Source: JAICMB01 sp049514735
GTDB taxonomy: Bacteria; Acidobacteriota; Terriglobia; Bryobacterales; Bryobacteraceae
Assembly (NCBI GenBank): GCA_049514735.1
Contig: JBEKUT010000367.1
Coordinates: 1 to 14,811 of the forward strand
Reading direction: 5' to 3'
DNA length: 14,811 nucleotides
Shown: in pieces, positions 7,469 to 13,902 of the stretch
How positions within the stretch are numbered: position 1 is the stretch's first letter
Layout of the letters: each line of letters opens with the position of its first letter
Program-made: the position numbers and the translations under genes
Notes under the pieces: generated by a model
The model's database searches: none
What the model saw: only the letters and a program-made list of their open reading frames with translations
What the model was told of the DNA's origin: nothing

Positions 7469-9200
7469 AGATTGCGGGGGTCATCGTGATCGTCGACGTC
7501 GCGATCTGGACGGAAAAGAGCTCGCCAACAGTGTTCTGCGGATATGCATAGAAATATCCGTTGCCCGCCAGCAGGATCGTGTGCACATCCGTGAATAACT
7601 GAAGAGTGGACGTTACGGTTGCGGTGGAGAGATTTACGATCGAAACCCATCCGTCAAATCCGACCGCCGCGGACAGGCCATCCGGGCTGACCGAGACGAA
7701 GAACGGCGTCTTGGGCAACGCCACGGTTTGGCCGGAACCGCTGACGGGATCGTAAATGTGCAGTTCTCTTGGATTCGAAACAATGAGGACTACTTTGTCG
7801 AGGGCCTTACTATAGTCTGCTCCAGCAACCGAGTACCCCAGAGGTGCGAGCGCGTTAGGTGGCATCGCAGCGGCTGATTGTGTCACCGTAAACGTTTGAC
7901 CTCCGAGCGTGATTGTGCCAGTCCTATCGGCGCCTGAGTTCGGACGCACGATATAGGTGAGGGTGCCATTTCCCGAACCATACGCGCCGGAGGCCACCTG
8001 AATCCAATTGGAATTGCTGGACGCCTGATAGATACAGGTCGCGGGAGCCGTGATCCCGGCCGTAGCAATCGTGCCGGAAGCCCCCGCCGTAGCGCTGGCC
8101 GAGTTGAAGGCCGGCAAGCAGGCCGTTGGATTACTAAGCTGGAAAACCTGCACGGCGAAATCGTTCGATAGGCCGGAAGCACTGTCGGCCTGCATCACGA
8201 CATACATTGCGGTCGAGCCTTGATTAAAGAAGACCTGCTTGCCATGTGCCTGGTAGCTATTGCCATTCGCGGTGAAGTTCCGCAGCTGGAAAGTTCCGGC
8301 AGGCTCGAGATAAGCGCTGTCGTAGAGAAGGACCTGGTTGTCATTCACGGGAGGAGTGGTGTACGAAGTGGCGTTCGGAATCGCCGCGACACGGCTAAGT
8401 GCGGCCGACTCCGTCAGGCTTTGGATCTTGGTCGCACCTTGCAGGGTCGTCCAATATAGACTATCCAAGTTCGTATCCAGCGTCATTGAACTGCCCACCA
8501 GCTGGAAAGACGGCTCGTCCTGCGGAGAGGCTTGATAGACCGTCGCGCAGCCCGTATAGATACGGCGGCCATCCGGAGAGAACCAGACGCCCCCGCATAC
8601 TCCATAGTCGCCGAAATAAAGTCCCCGGTTTGCAGAGGTAACAGGTCCAGTCGAAACATTGAGATCTTCCACGTTTTCGGGCGTACTACCGTCATCGGTG
8701 GTGTAAATCGCCGTTCCACTGGGATGAAGCCGCCCCGCGGTTCCGTCATACACGCCGTGAGTGCTGGTCGTGCCAGTGGAGATTTGGATCGAAATCGTGC
8801 CGCTGTCGTAGGTCAAAACATAGACATAGTCGTTCCCCAGAACCAGACTATTTACGGTTACTGTTGCGGCGATCGTCTTCTCCAGCGAAGCAGTTTGCAG
8901 ATTCACGTAAGAGATGAGTGCGTCGTGCCCAACGGCCGCGTGAAGTCCATCCAGACTGACCGAAAGGCTTAGTGGCGTTTGGGGAAGGTTGACCGTTGTA
9001 TCGGTGCTTGTCGAGGGGTCGAAAATATGAAGCTGGTTGGGATTAGCGGCGATGAAAATTATTTTATCGAGAGCGTTGCTGTATTCCGCTGTTACAGGAT
9101 TGTAGGGCAGCGTGAGAACCTGGGAACTTGCATCTAAGGTAAACAAGAAGAGGCAGAATGAGAGGGCAGATATTCCGTTAAACGCTGAGCGGCGTAACAT
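7416..9200 (-). CDS. N-terminal part of the same large secreted protein: signal peptide, propeller, BACON, start of second propeller
   Basis: 594 codons from the preferred start at 9200 (MLRRSAFNGISALSF..., a Sec signal peptide; GGAG lies 7 bases upstream). A 13-codon longer form from 9239 lacks such a site. Residues 34-357 look like a beta-propeller/YVTN-type repeat region (ALDKIIFIAANPNQLHIFDP; VWFSPDGRRIYTG). Residues 360-442 form a BACON domain (NSNWIQVASG, LTYIVRPNSG, GQTFTVTQ). A second copy of the propeller begins at 454 (ALDKVVLIVSNPRELHIYDP). After IYAGRFP the frame runs into 11 unrelated residues and a stop, while the correct continuation, NISQGPASYINENVPG, is one base over. Removing one base from the run at 7451-7458 restores a 1215-aa protein. 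The gene is divergent from the sigma factor gene. Confidence 0.85.
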   Translation of the reverse strand: MLRRSAFNGISALSFCLFLFTLDASSQVLTLPYNPVTAEYSNALDKIIFIAANPNQLHIFDPSTSTDTTVNLPQTPLSLSVSLDGLHAAVGHDALISYVNLQTASLEKTIAATVTVNSLVLGNDYVYVLTYDSGTISIQISTGTTSTHGVYDGTAGRLHPSGTAIYTTDDGSTPENVEDLNVSTGPVTSANRGLYFGDYGVCGGVWFSPDGRRIYTGCATVYQASPQDEPSFQLVGSSMTLDTNLDSLYWTTLQGATKIQSLTESAALSRVAAIPNATSYTTPPVNDNQVLLYDSAYLEPAGTFQLRNFTANGNSYQAHGKQVFFNQGSTAMYVVMQADSASGLSNDFAVQVFQLSNPTACLPAFNSASATAGASGTIATAGITAPATCIYQASSNSNWIQVASGAYGSGNGTLTYIVRPNSGADRTGTITLGGQTFTVTQSAAAMPPNALAPLGYSVAGADYSKALDKVVLIVSNPRELHIYDPVSGSGQTVALPKTPFFVSVSPDGLSAAVGFDGWVSIVNLSTATVTSTLQLFTDVHTILLAGNGYFYAYPQNTVGELFSVQIATSTITMTPAIYAGRFPQHQPRTRELHQ

Positions 9201-9207
9201 AAAAAAG

Positions 9208-9211
9208 CTCC
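9208..9211 (-). promoter_or_regulatory. Ribosome binding site choosing the start at 9200
   Basis: GGAG on the minus strand, seven bases before the ATG at 9200, supports that start over the in-frame ATG at 9239. Confidence 0.55.
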
Positions 9212-9290
9212 AGAAACTGATGATGTTTGAACCGAACAAAGCGGATCGGATAGTCGGTGCGGGTTCGCGCGGCCGATCAAGAGAACAACT

Positions 9291-9319
9291 ATGTTAGTCA
9301 ATTCGAACATCGAAATCAA
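9291..9319 (-). promoter_or_regulatory. Candidate sigma-70 promoter for the large secreted protein
   Basis: On the minus strand TTGATT (9319-9314) and TAACAT (9296-9291) are separated by 17 bases, each matching four of six consensus positions. The predicted start is near 9284, giving a leader of about 85 nt. It lies in the 304-bp divergent intergenic region (9201-9504). I see no convincing promoter for the plus-strand sigma gene there, and no clear operator or RNA structure. Confidence 0.35.
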
Positions 9320-9504
9320 GACCTCTGGCGTTCAAATCTTCGCGATTGCTCCGGTACCATAGAACTAAATCTTTGGTAAAGCTCAAATCGTAACAAAACC
9401 ATGAGTCCATTTGAGCTATATCGGCAAATGGAAATGAAGATCTTGGGCACACTGCGAATTGATCGGGGGGGCCAGACAGACTGGGAGTATACTTATCCGA
9501 GATC

Positions 9505-10134
9505 ATGGACGGAGTCCCCGCGCTCAAGAAAGACTGGGTGGTCACGCAGGCTTCCTTCGACCTCCTGCTTCGGCAACTCGATCCGGACCGGGAACGCGCC
9601 GGCGAAAAGTACGAACAGGTTCGCCAGAAACTCACTAAATTCTTCCAATGGCGCGGGTGCGCCACCCCGGAAGAGTTCGCCGACCGCACATTGGACCGGG
9701 CCGCGAGAAGATTGGGTGACGGAACCGCCGTTCCCGGCCAGGAAATCTATCCATTTGTCCATGGAATTGCGATCAACGTTCTGCGCGAGCATTGGAAGGA
9801 GGCGCAAAAGCACGCTACGCAATCGTTGGATGAATCGCCAGCGGCGCAGCACATCGGCGCCGATCCAACGGAAGACCGCGAACGCGCGACGGAACAGGCT
9901 CAAAGGGAGCGGCGGCTGGAATGCCTGGACGCTTGCGTCAACGGCCTCCCGCCACAGCAGCTCAAGTTGATTACTGAGTACCATCGGGGCGAGGGGGGCG
10001 CGCGAATCGCCCGGCGAAACGCACTGGCCGAGGAGTTGCGCATCCCTCTGAATGCTCTTCGGATTCGCGCCCACCGGATTCGCGGAGAGCTGGAAACCTG
10101 CATCTCGGAATGCACCAGGAAGGCGGGGTCTTGA
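9505..10134 (+). CDS. Sigma-70-like (ECF-size) RNA polymerase sigma factor
   Basis: A 209-aa protein. Residues about 20-105 fit sigma region 2: FDLLLRQLDPDRERAGEKYEQVR, EEFADRTLDRAARR and PFVHGIAINVLREHWKE, the last covering the part that contacts the -10 element in this group. Residues about 135-203 fit region 4, a helix-turn-helix (RLECLDACVNGLPPQQ ... LAEELRIPLNALRIRAHRIR). There is no region 1.1 or 3, so the size and layout are those of an ECF-like factor. This short form, with a DPDRExAGEKYE N-terminus, is familiar from Acidobacteriota. The start at 9505 is the first Met before the conserved region; its ribosome site is weak. The next gene, 43 bp downstream on the same strand, encodes the probable membrane regulator. 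It may control the divergent secreted-protein gene, but no promoter motif proves this. Confidence 0.88.
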   Translation: MDGVPALKKDWVVTQASFDLLLRQLDPDRERAGEKYEQVRQKLTKFFQWRGCATPEEFADRTLDRAARRLGDGTAVPGQEIYPFVHGIAINVLREHWKEAQKHATQSLDESPAAQHIGADPTEDRERATEQAQRERRLECLDACVNGLPPQQLKLITEYHRGEGGARIARRNALAEELRIPLNALRIRAHRIRGELETCISECTRKAGS

Positions 10135-10177
10135 AATGAATTCCGGCTCTGGCCATTAAGTCGGTGAGTATCCAGCC

Positions 10178-11110
10178 ATGAATAAAAAAACTGACCAGGA
10201 CGCACTGCTGATCCGCTACCTGCTCGGCGAGCTGGCGGAAGAACAGCAGCTCGAAATGGAGCGGCAGTTCTTCAACGACGACGAATTCTACCAACTGCTT
10301 CTGGCGGTGGAGGATGAACTGCGGTACGAATACGCGCAAGGCGGTTTGACGCGGGACCAGCGGGAGCGCTTCGAAAAGCGTTTCCTGACCTCGGATGCTG
10401 AGCGGGAGCGAGCCGCGCTTGCGGGGTCGGTCTTAACTAAACTCTATGAAGCGTCGGCCGCATCGGCTCCGGAAGTGCGAGAAAAACGGGGATGGTGGGG
10501 GTCTTTCCTAGGCTTCGTCGCAGCCGGCGCTCCGGGAATGCGATTCGGTTATGCATCCGCAGCCGCGGCACTGCTGGTCATCGTGGGAGGATCGTGGTTG
10601 ATTCTCCACACCATCCAGCTTCAGAACCAGGTCGCACAATTGGAAGCGGCGCGGAGATCCGTCGAGAGCGATTCACAACGGCAGTTGGCCGGTGCGCGCG
10701 TGCAACAGGATCAGTTGACGAAGCGGCTCGAACAGGAACAGAGCCGCATTCACGAAATGGAGCAGACGCTCGCCAAGCGCCCGGCCGAGCCTTCCATTTT
10801 CGGATTCGTTCTCGTCCCGGGTTTGCTGCGCGACAGCAGCGGGCCGAAGCGCCTGATCATTCCCTCGGATACGGGCGAGGTGCGGCTGCAGCTTCAAACC
10901 AACACGAAAGAGAAGTATCCGCGCTACCGGGTCTCCCTGCAAACGCTCGACGGCGCCACAGTGTTCGAGCAGGATACTCGTGAAGCCGCTGTCGTGGTGC
11001 CGGCGCGCCTGCTGCCGGCTGGAGATTACATGGTTACGCTTCATGGAATCACAGCAAGTGGCGAGAGCGAGGACGCTGGCGACTTCTATTTCACGGTTGT
11101 CGGAAGATAA
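10178..11110 (+). CDS. Single-pass membrane regulator, probable anti-sigma partner of the upstream sigma factor
   Basis: A 310-aa protein. The N-terminal cytoplasmic part (1-100) is helical and acidic (LIRYLLGELAEEQQLEMERQ, FYQLLLAVEDELRYEY), the layout of anti-sigma-like proteins that follow sigma genes in Acidobacteriota. The H-x3-C-x2-C zinc motif of classical ZAS anti-sigma factors is absent; the protein has no cysteine at all. One membrane segment lies at about 126-144 (SAAAALLVIVGGSWLILHT). It is followed by a coiled coil (about 146-200, rich in Gln/Glu/Arg) and a C-terminal beta-rich domain (205-310; VRLQLQTNTKEKYPRYRVSL, LLPAGDYMVTLHG) that should face the periplasm. A GGTGAG ribosome site precedes the ATG. 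The role as a sigma regulator rests on position and layout, not on a recognised catalytic or binding motif. Confidence 0.72.
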   Translation: MNKKTDQDALLIRYLLGELAEEQQLEMERQFFNDDEFYQLLLAVEDELRYEYAQGGLTRDQRERFEKRFLTSDAERERAALAGSVLTKLYEASAASAPEVREKRGWWGSFLGFVAAGAPGMRFGYASAAAALLVIVGGSWLILHTIQLQNQVAQLEAARRSVESDSQRQLAGARVQQDQLTKRLEQEQSRIHEMEQTLAKRPAEPSIFGFVLVPGLLRDSSGPKRLIIPSDTGEVRLQLQTNTKEKYPRYRVSLQTLDGATVFEQDTREAAVVVPARLLPAGDYMVTLHGITASGESEDAGDFYFTVVGR

Positions 11111-11535
11111 TTGCCAGGCCGGGCAGCGGCCACTTCCGGTATTCCAGCGTCGGCCTGGCTCCACAGTTCCAGGAAGCGGCGATACTCGACGGCCGCGCTC
11201 GCCCGCTCGCCCTTCTGGCGATACGCCTCGGCGAGGTGAAAACGTGTTAGCGCCGGGCCGGGATAAAGCCCAAGGCACGCCGATATTCCGCGATCGCTTC
11301 ATCCACCCGCCCGAGCTTCAGATAGGCATCGCCTAGACAATCCTCCAGCCAATCGGGGCCGGACCACGGCACCCAATGCCGCAGCGCTTCCTCAAAATCC
11401 GCGATCGCCTCCTCCGGATGGTTCCTGGATCTGTCTCTTCATATAAGCGATCGTCCGGCCAGCGGGAGGCCGCCCGCGGTCGTTGGAATCGAAATTCGGG
11501 AGCGCCGCGACAATCGCGTCATACAGTGTTGACAC
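11086..11535 (-). pseudogene. Decayed tetratricopeptide (TPR) protein gene
   Basis: Three consecutive minus-strand segments read as TPR protein only when the frame is switched twice. The first, STLYDAIVAALPNFDS ... IAYMKRQ, runs from about 11535 to about 11430. The second, NHPEEAIADFEEALRHW ... GDAYLKLGRVDEAIAEY, runs from about 11422 to 11270. The third, YPGPALTRFHLAEAYRQKGE ... FLELWSQADAGIPE, runs from about 11265 to a TAG at 11086. The first and third are in the same frame, so the two indels compensate, but stops interrupt each frame outside its own segment. The 5' end is missing: the match stops at about 11535, where the promoter region of the next module begins. The 3' end overlaps the convergent membrane-regulator gene by 25 bp. 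This accounts for the apparent 500-bp gap between genes. Confidence 0.68.
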
Positions 11536-11557
11536 GGGGAGCGGCAAGGGCTACCAT
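11529..11557 (+). promoter_or_regulatory. Sigma-70 promoter of the AbiE-like module
   Basis: TTGACA (11529-11534, perfect -35) is separated by exactly 17 bases from TACCAT (11552-11557, four of six -10 positions). The predicted start is near 11564, giving a leader of about 55 nt before the ATG at 11619. The -35 is part of TTGACACGG, whose inverted copy CCGTGTCAA (11560-11568) lies just past the -10, so a bound repressor would cover the promoter. Confidence 0.6.
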
Positions 11558-11600
11558 GGCCGTGTCAAATAACATGGCCGGGTGAACCAACACGGCCATG
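11529..11600 (+). promoter_or_regulatory. Repeated operator-like half sites upstream of the AbiE-like module
   Basis: Four related elements lie within 72 bp: TTGACACGG (11529-11537), ACCATGGCCGTGTCAA (11553-11568, inverted), AACATGGCCGGGTG (11571-11584) and AACACGGCCATGTG (11589-11602). CATGGCCGTGT (11555-11565) and ACACGGCCATG (11590-11600) are perfect inverted repeats 24 bases apart, and the shared ACACGGCCATGT core is itself nearly palindromic. The winged-helix protein encoded immediately downstream is the obvious candidate to bind them, as AbiEi antitoxins do at their own inverted repeats. Binding is inference. Confidence 0.55.
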
Positions 11601-11618
11601 TGAAAGGTACATGGCGGT

Positions 11619-12773
11619 ATGGCGGTCGCTGATGCTGCTGGGTTCGAACGAATTCTTGTTGACATCTTTCGAAAAAATGGCTGGCGAGTTCGACGGCATC
11701 CGTTGGCTGGAGATATGCAAGCGGATCTAGTCGTTACCGCTGGGGACAAGAAATATATCGTTGAGGTCAAGACGGCGTCTGAAGGCCGACGCGATCGATT
11801 GATCCCCCTCCTCGCTCAGGCAATTCTTCAGGCGCAGGCGCTGGCGCGTCGGTTTCCGGAACCAGTTGCTCCTCTGGCAGTCGTGGCGGCGAGGCACGTG
11901 CCAGCATCGGTCGCAGACCATCTTAAACAGTTTGCCGAACAGCACGCTCCTGACGTCGCTATAGGCGTAATCGATGCCGAAGGGTTCCGCTCGTTTGTCG
12001 GCGCTGGCCTTGAAGGACTCGACGCGAAGCTTCCTCGGCACAGGGAGCGTCGTATTGCCTCCCCGCCACGCCTCCCAGACCTATTCTCCGACCTAAACCA
12101 ATGGATGCTTAAGATCCTTCTGGGTCAGCATCTCCCAGACTCACTCATCTATGTACCCAGAGCGCCGATTCGGAACGCGTCTCGCCTTGCCGAAGCAGCC
12201 AACGTTTCGATCATGAGCGCTTCTCGGCTCGTGAATCAGCTCACGCGCCTCGGATTCCTCGACGAAGGCGAAGAACATCTAAGAGTCGTTCGTGTCGAAG
12301 AATTGCTGGATTGGTGGACTTCCAGCAACCGCGAGGCCGCGAAGGAGGTTCCCGCTCGCTGGCTCATAAAAAGCGGGCAACATCAGTTGGACAAGGCTTT
12401 GCGGCAATACGCGTCGCCGCAAATGCACAACCAGCCTCGATGTTGTCTGGGACTTTTCGCCGCGGCGGATGCTCTCGGCTTGGGTTTCGTTCGAGGCACC
12501 CCGGCGCACATTTACCTCGAACACCTAACGCTAGATTCACTAAACCGCCTTGGTCTAACCATCGATCACTCCGGCCGGCCCGCGGATCTGATTGTCCGAA
12601 TACCGTCTCATCGCGAAGCTGTTTTCCGTGCAGCGGTGATGCGCGAAGAGGTCCTAGTGTCCGATGTGCTGCAAGTGTGGCTTGACGTCGCCACGCACCC
12701 AGCACGAGGCCGGGAACAAGCACGCGAAATTCAGCGTCGAGTTCTTCAGCCGCTGTTCGGGAAACAACGATGA
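11619..12773 (+). CDS. PD-(D/E)XK nuclease-like / winged-helix / AbiEi-like fusion protein
   Basis: A 384-aa protein. The N-terminal about 75 residues carry a restriction-endonuclease-like signature: Glu10 (GFERILVDIF), Asp36 (ADLVV), VEVK with Glu49 and Lys51, and a helix containing Gln67/Gln71. Residues about 150-235 form a winged helix; the recognition region is ASRLAEAANVSIMSASRLVNQL, then LGFLDE. Residues about 274-380 (CLGLFAAADALGLGF, ADLIVRIP, VFRAAV, VLQVWLDVATHPARGREQA) resemble the C-terminal part of AbiEi-family antitoxins. An AbiEii-like nucleotidyltransferase follows with an ATGA overlap, the usual antitoxin-toxin order of type IV systems. The nuclease motif could be an active enzyme or only a fold used for binding. 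An operator-like array lies upstream, suggesting autorepression. I recall similar gene pairs in other phyla but know of no characterised member. Confidence 0.75.
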   Translation: MAVADAAGFERILVDIFRKNGWRVRRHPLAGDMQADLVVTAGDKKYIVEVKTASEGRRDRLIPLLAQAILQAQALARRFPEPVAPLAVVAARHVPASVADHLKQFAEQHAPDVAIGVIDAEGFRSFVGAGLEGLDAKLPRHRERRIASPPRLPDLFSDLNQWMLKILLGQHLPDSLIYVPRAPIRNASRLAEAANVSIMSASRLVNQLTRLGFLDEGEEHLRVVRVEELLDWWTSSNREAAKEVPARWLIKSGQHQLDKALRQYASPQMHNQPRCCLGLFAAADALGLGFVRGTPAHIYLEHLTLDSLNRLGLTIDHSGRPADLIVRIPSHREAVFRAAVMREEVLVSDVLQVWLDVATHPARGREQAREIQRRVLQPLFGKQR

Positions 12774-13605
12774 ATGGCGTTCAAGACCCTGAGGCTTTCA
12801 AGCAGCTCGTTACTGCACTTGAACCATGGCTTGATCGGGTAGTAATCGTCGGAGGCTGGGCGCACCAACTCTATCGACTGCACCCAGAGGCACAGGAGTT
12901 GGACTACCCGCCCTTGAGCACACTGGATGCCGACGTCGCCGTACCTGCTTTACTTCCTGTCGGAGAAGAAGACATTCGTGCACGACTCCTAACTCACGGT
13001 TTTTTTGGAAGAGTTTATGGGTGACGGCCGGCCACCTCCAACGCACTACCATCTCGGTGATGAAGCCTCTGGCTTCTACGAGGAGTTCCTGACGCCCCTG
13101 CTCGGCAGTGATTATGATCGCAGGGGAAGGCGCAAAGCAACGATGGACGTTGCGGGCGTCGCTTCTCAGCGTTTGCGCGACCTTGAGATTCTCCTCGATC
13201 ACCCGTGGTTGATCGACTTCGAGTCTGACGGGTTCGCGGCCAAGATTCAAATCGCGAACCCGGTGAGCTTCGTCGCCCAAAAGGTTCTCATTCACCAAAA
13301 ACGCGACCGTGAGGATCGTGCGAAGGATATCCTGTATATTCACGATACGCTCGAGGCATTTGGCGCGCGACTTCACAAACTGCAGGAGCTCTGGCGACGA
13401 ATCGTGGCTCCTAAACTCCGTTCTCACAAGGCAAAGATGGTGTCTGAAGCGGCCGAGAAAACTATTCGGGAACCTGAGTGATGACATTCGACGGGCGGCG
13501 CAGATTTCGGATCAACGGGCGCTCTCGCCGGAGACAATACGCGCGAGTTGCCGATATGGCTTCACGCAGATATTTTGTGTAACCAAAAATTCCAGCGGGA
13601 TTTGA
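12770..13605 (+). pseudogene. AbiEii-like nucleotidyltransferase, frame broken twice
   Basis: Reconstructed length is 277 aa in three segments: 12770 to about 13003 (opens VVIVGGWAHQLYRLHPEA, STLDADVAVP), 13005 to about 13460 (EEFMGDGRPPPTHYHLG ... VSFVAQKVLIHQKRDREDRA, KDILYIHDTLE) and about 13459 to 13605 (KLFGNLSDDIRRAA ... ALSPETIRASCRYGFTQIF). The GGW motif (28-30) followed by D53-A-D55 is the minimal nucleotidyltransferase signature, and RAKDILYIHD corresponds to the conserved D-x-x-D segment of AbiEii proteins. The family transfers nucleotides to tRNA or other targets and acts as the toxin of type IV pairs. Break 1 is in T7 (13000-13006) and break 2 in A4 (13458-13461); removing one base at each restores the protein. 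Its ATG overlaps the stop of the preceding gene, so the two are translationally coupled. As written, only an 84-residue product is made, ending after the DxD motif. Confidence 0.72.
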
Positions 13606-13612
13606 AGGCTTT

Positions 13613-13661
13613 TGGTCGGGCCGCCGGGATTTGAACCCGGGACCTCTTGCACCCCAAGCAA
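13613..13661 (-). other. Detached 3' half of a tRNA-Pro(GGG) gene; probable attachment-site remnant
   Basis: On the minus strand this 49-nt stretch forms an anticodon arm (TTGC, loop TTGGGGT, GCAA; U33, anticodon GGG, G37 as in tRNA-Pro), a five-base variable loop, a complete T arm (CCGGG, TTCAAAT, CCCGG), the 3' acceptor strand CGGCCCG, discriminator A and encoded CCA. The 3' strand implies C1-G72, as in bacterial tRNA-Pro. The D arm and 5' acceptor strand are absent: upstream sequence is AT-rich and unrelated. A displaced tRNA 3' half is what an integrative element leaves. By orientation the element lies to the right of this site, and the intact tRNA would be at its far end, outside the window. 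Confidence 0.8.
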
Positions 13662-13710
13662 CAAATATCTATTACTTACGGATAGGCCCCCACTGAAAAC
13701 AAAAGACTTG

Positions 13711-13783
13711 CGTCCACACGATTTGGACGCCAAATGGACGCCAAAACGGCCGTTTACTTGGTTTGGACTCCACTCGGACTCCA
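13711..13783 (+). repeat. Clustered GGAC(G/T)CCA repeats beside the tRNA attachment site
   Basis: GGACGCCA occurs at 13725 and 13736 (a tandem TGGACGCCAAA, 13724-13745) and GGACTCCA at 13765 and 13776. Each pair is spaced 11 bp. An inverted copy, CGTCCA (13711-13716), opposes TGGACG (13724-13729). The cluster starts about 50 bp inside the presumed element end. Arm-type integrase sites have this position and spacing, but an operator is also possible. I see no convincing gene in the rest of 13662-13902. Confidence 0.6.
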
Positions 13784-13902
13784 CCAAGTGACATTGAGGA
13801 ATGGGCTAGTGATCTCGTTCAAAGGACCAGTAATTGGAGTCAAGCCTACCTACGAGGTCGCTGACAACACTACCGCAGACACGTCGCCGAATAAGGATGA
13901 GA

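Noticed and set aside
9488..9493. TATACT as a -10 box for the sigma factor gene
   Set aside because: No -35 at 16-19 bases upstream (the position is a G run) and only 11 bases to the ATG.
13000..13006. Programmed slippage at T7 in the nucleotidyltransferase
   Set aside because: The run is short for transcriptional slippage, there is no stimulatory element, and a second break downstream in the same gene makes simple indel decay or sequencing error more likely.
12810..13487. A 225-codon open frame on the minus strand
   Set aside because: Antisense to the nucleotidyltransferase, whose conserved motifs show the plus strand is coding.
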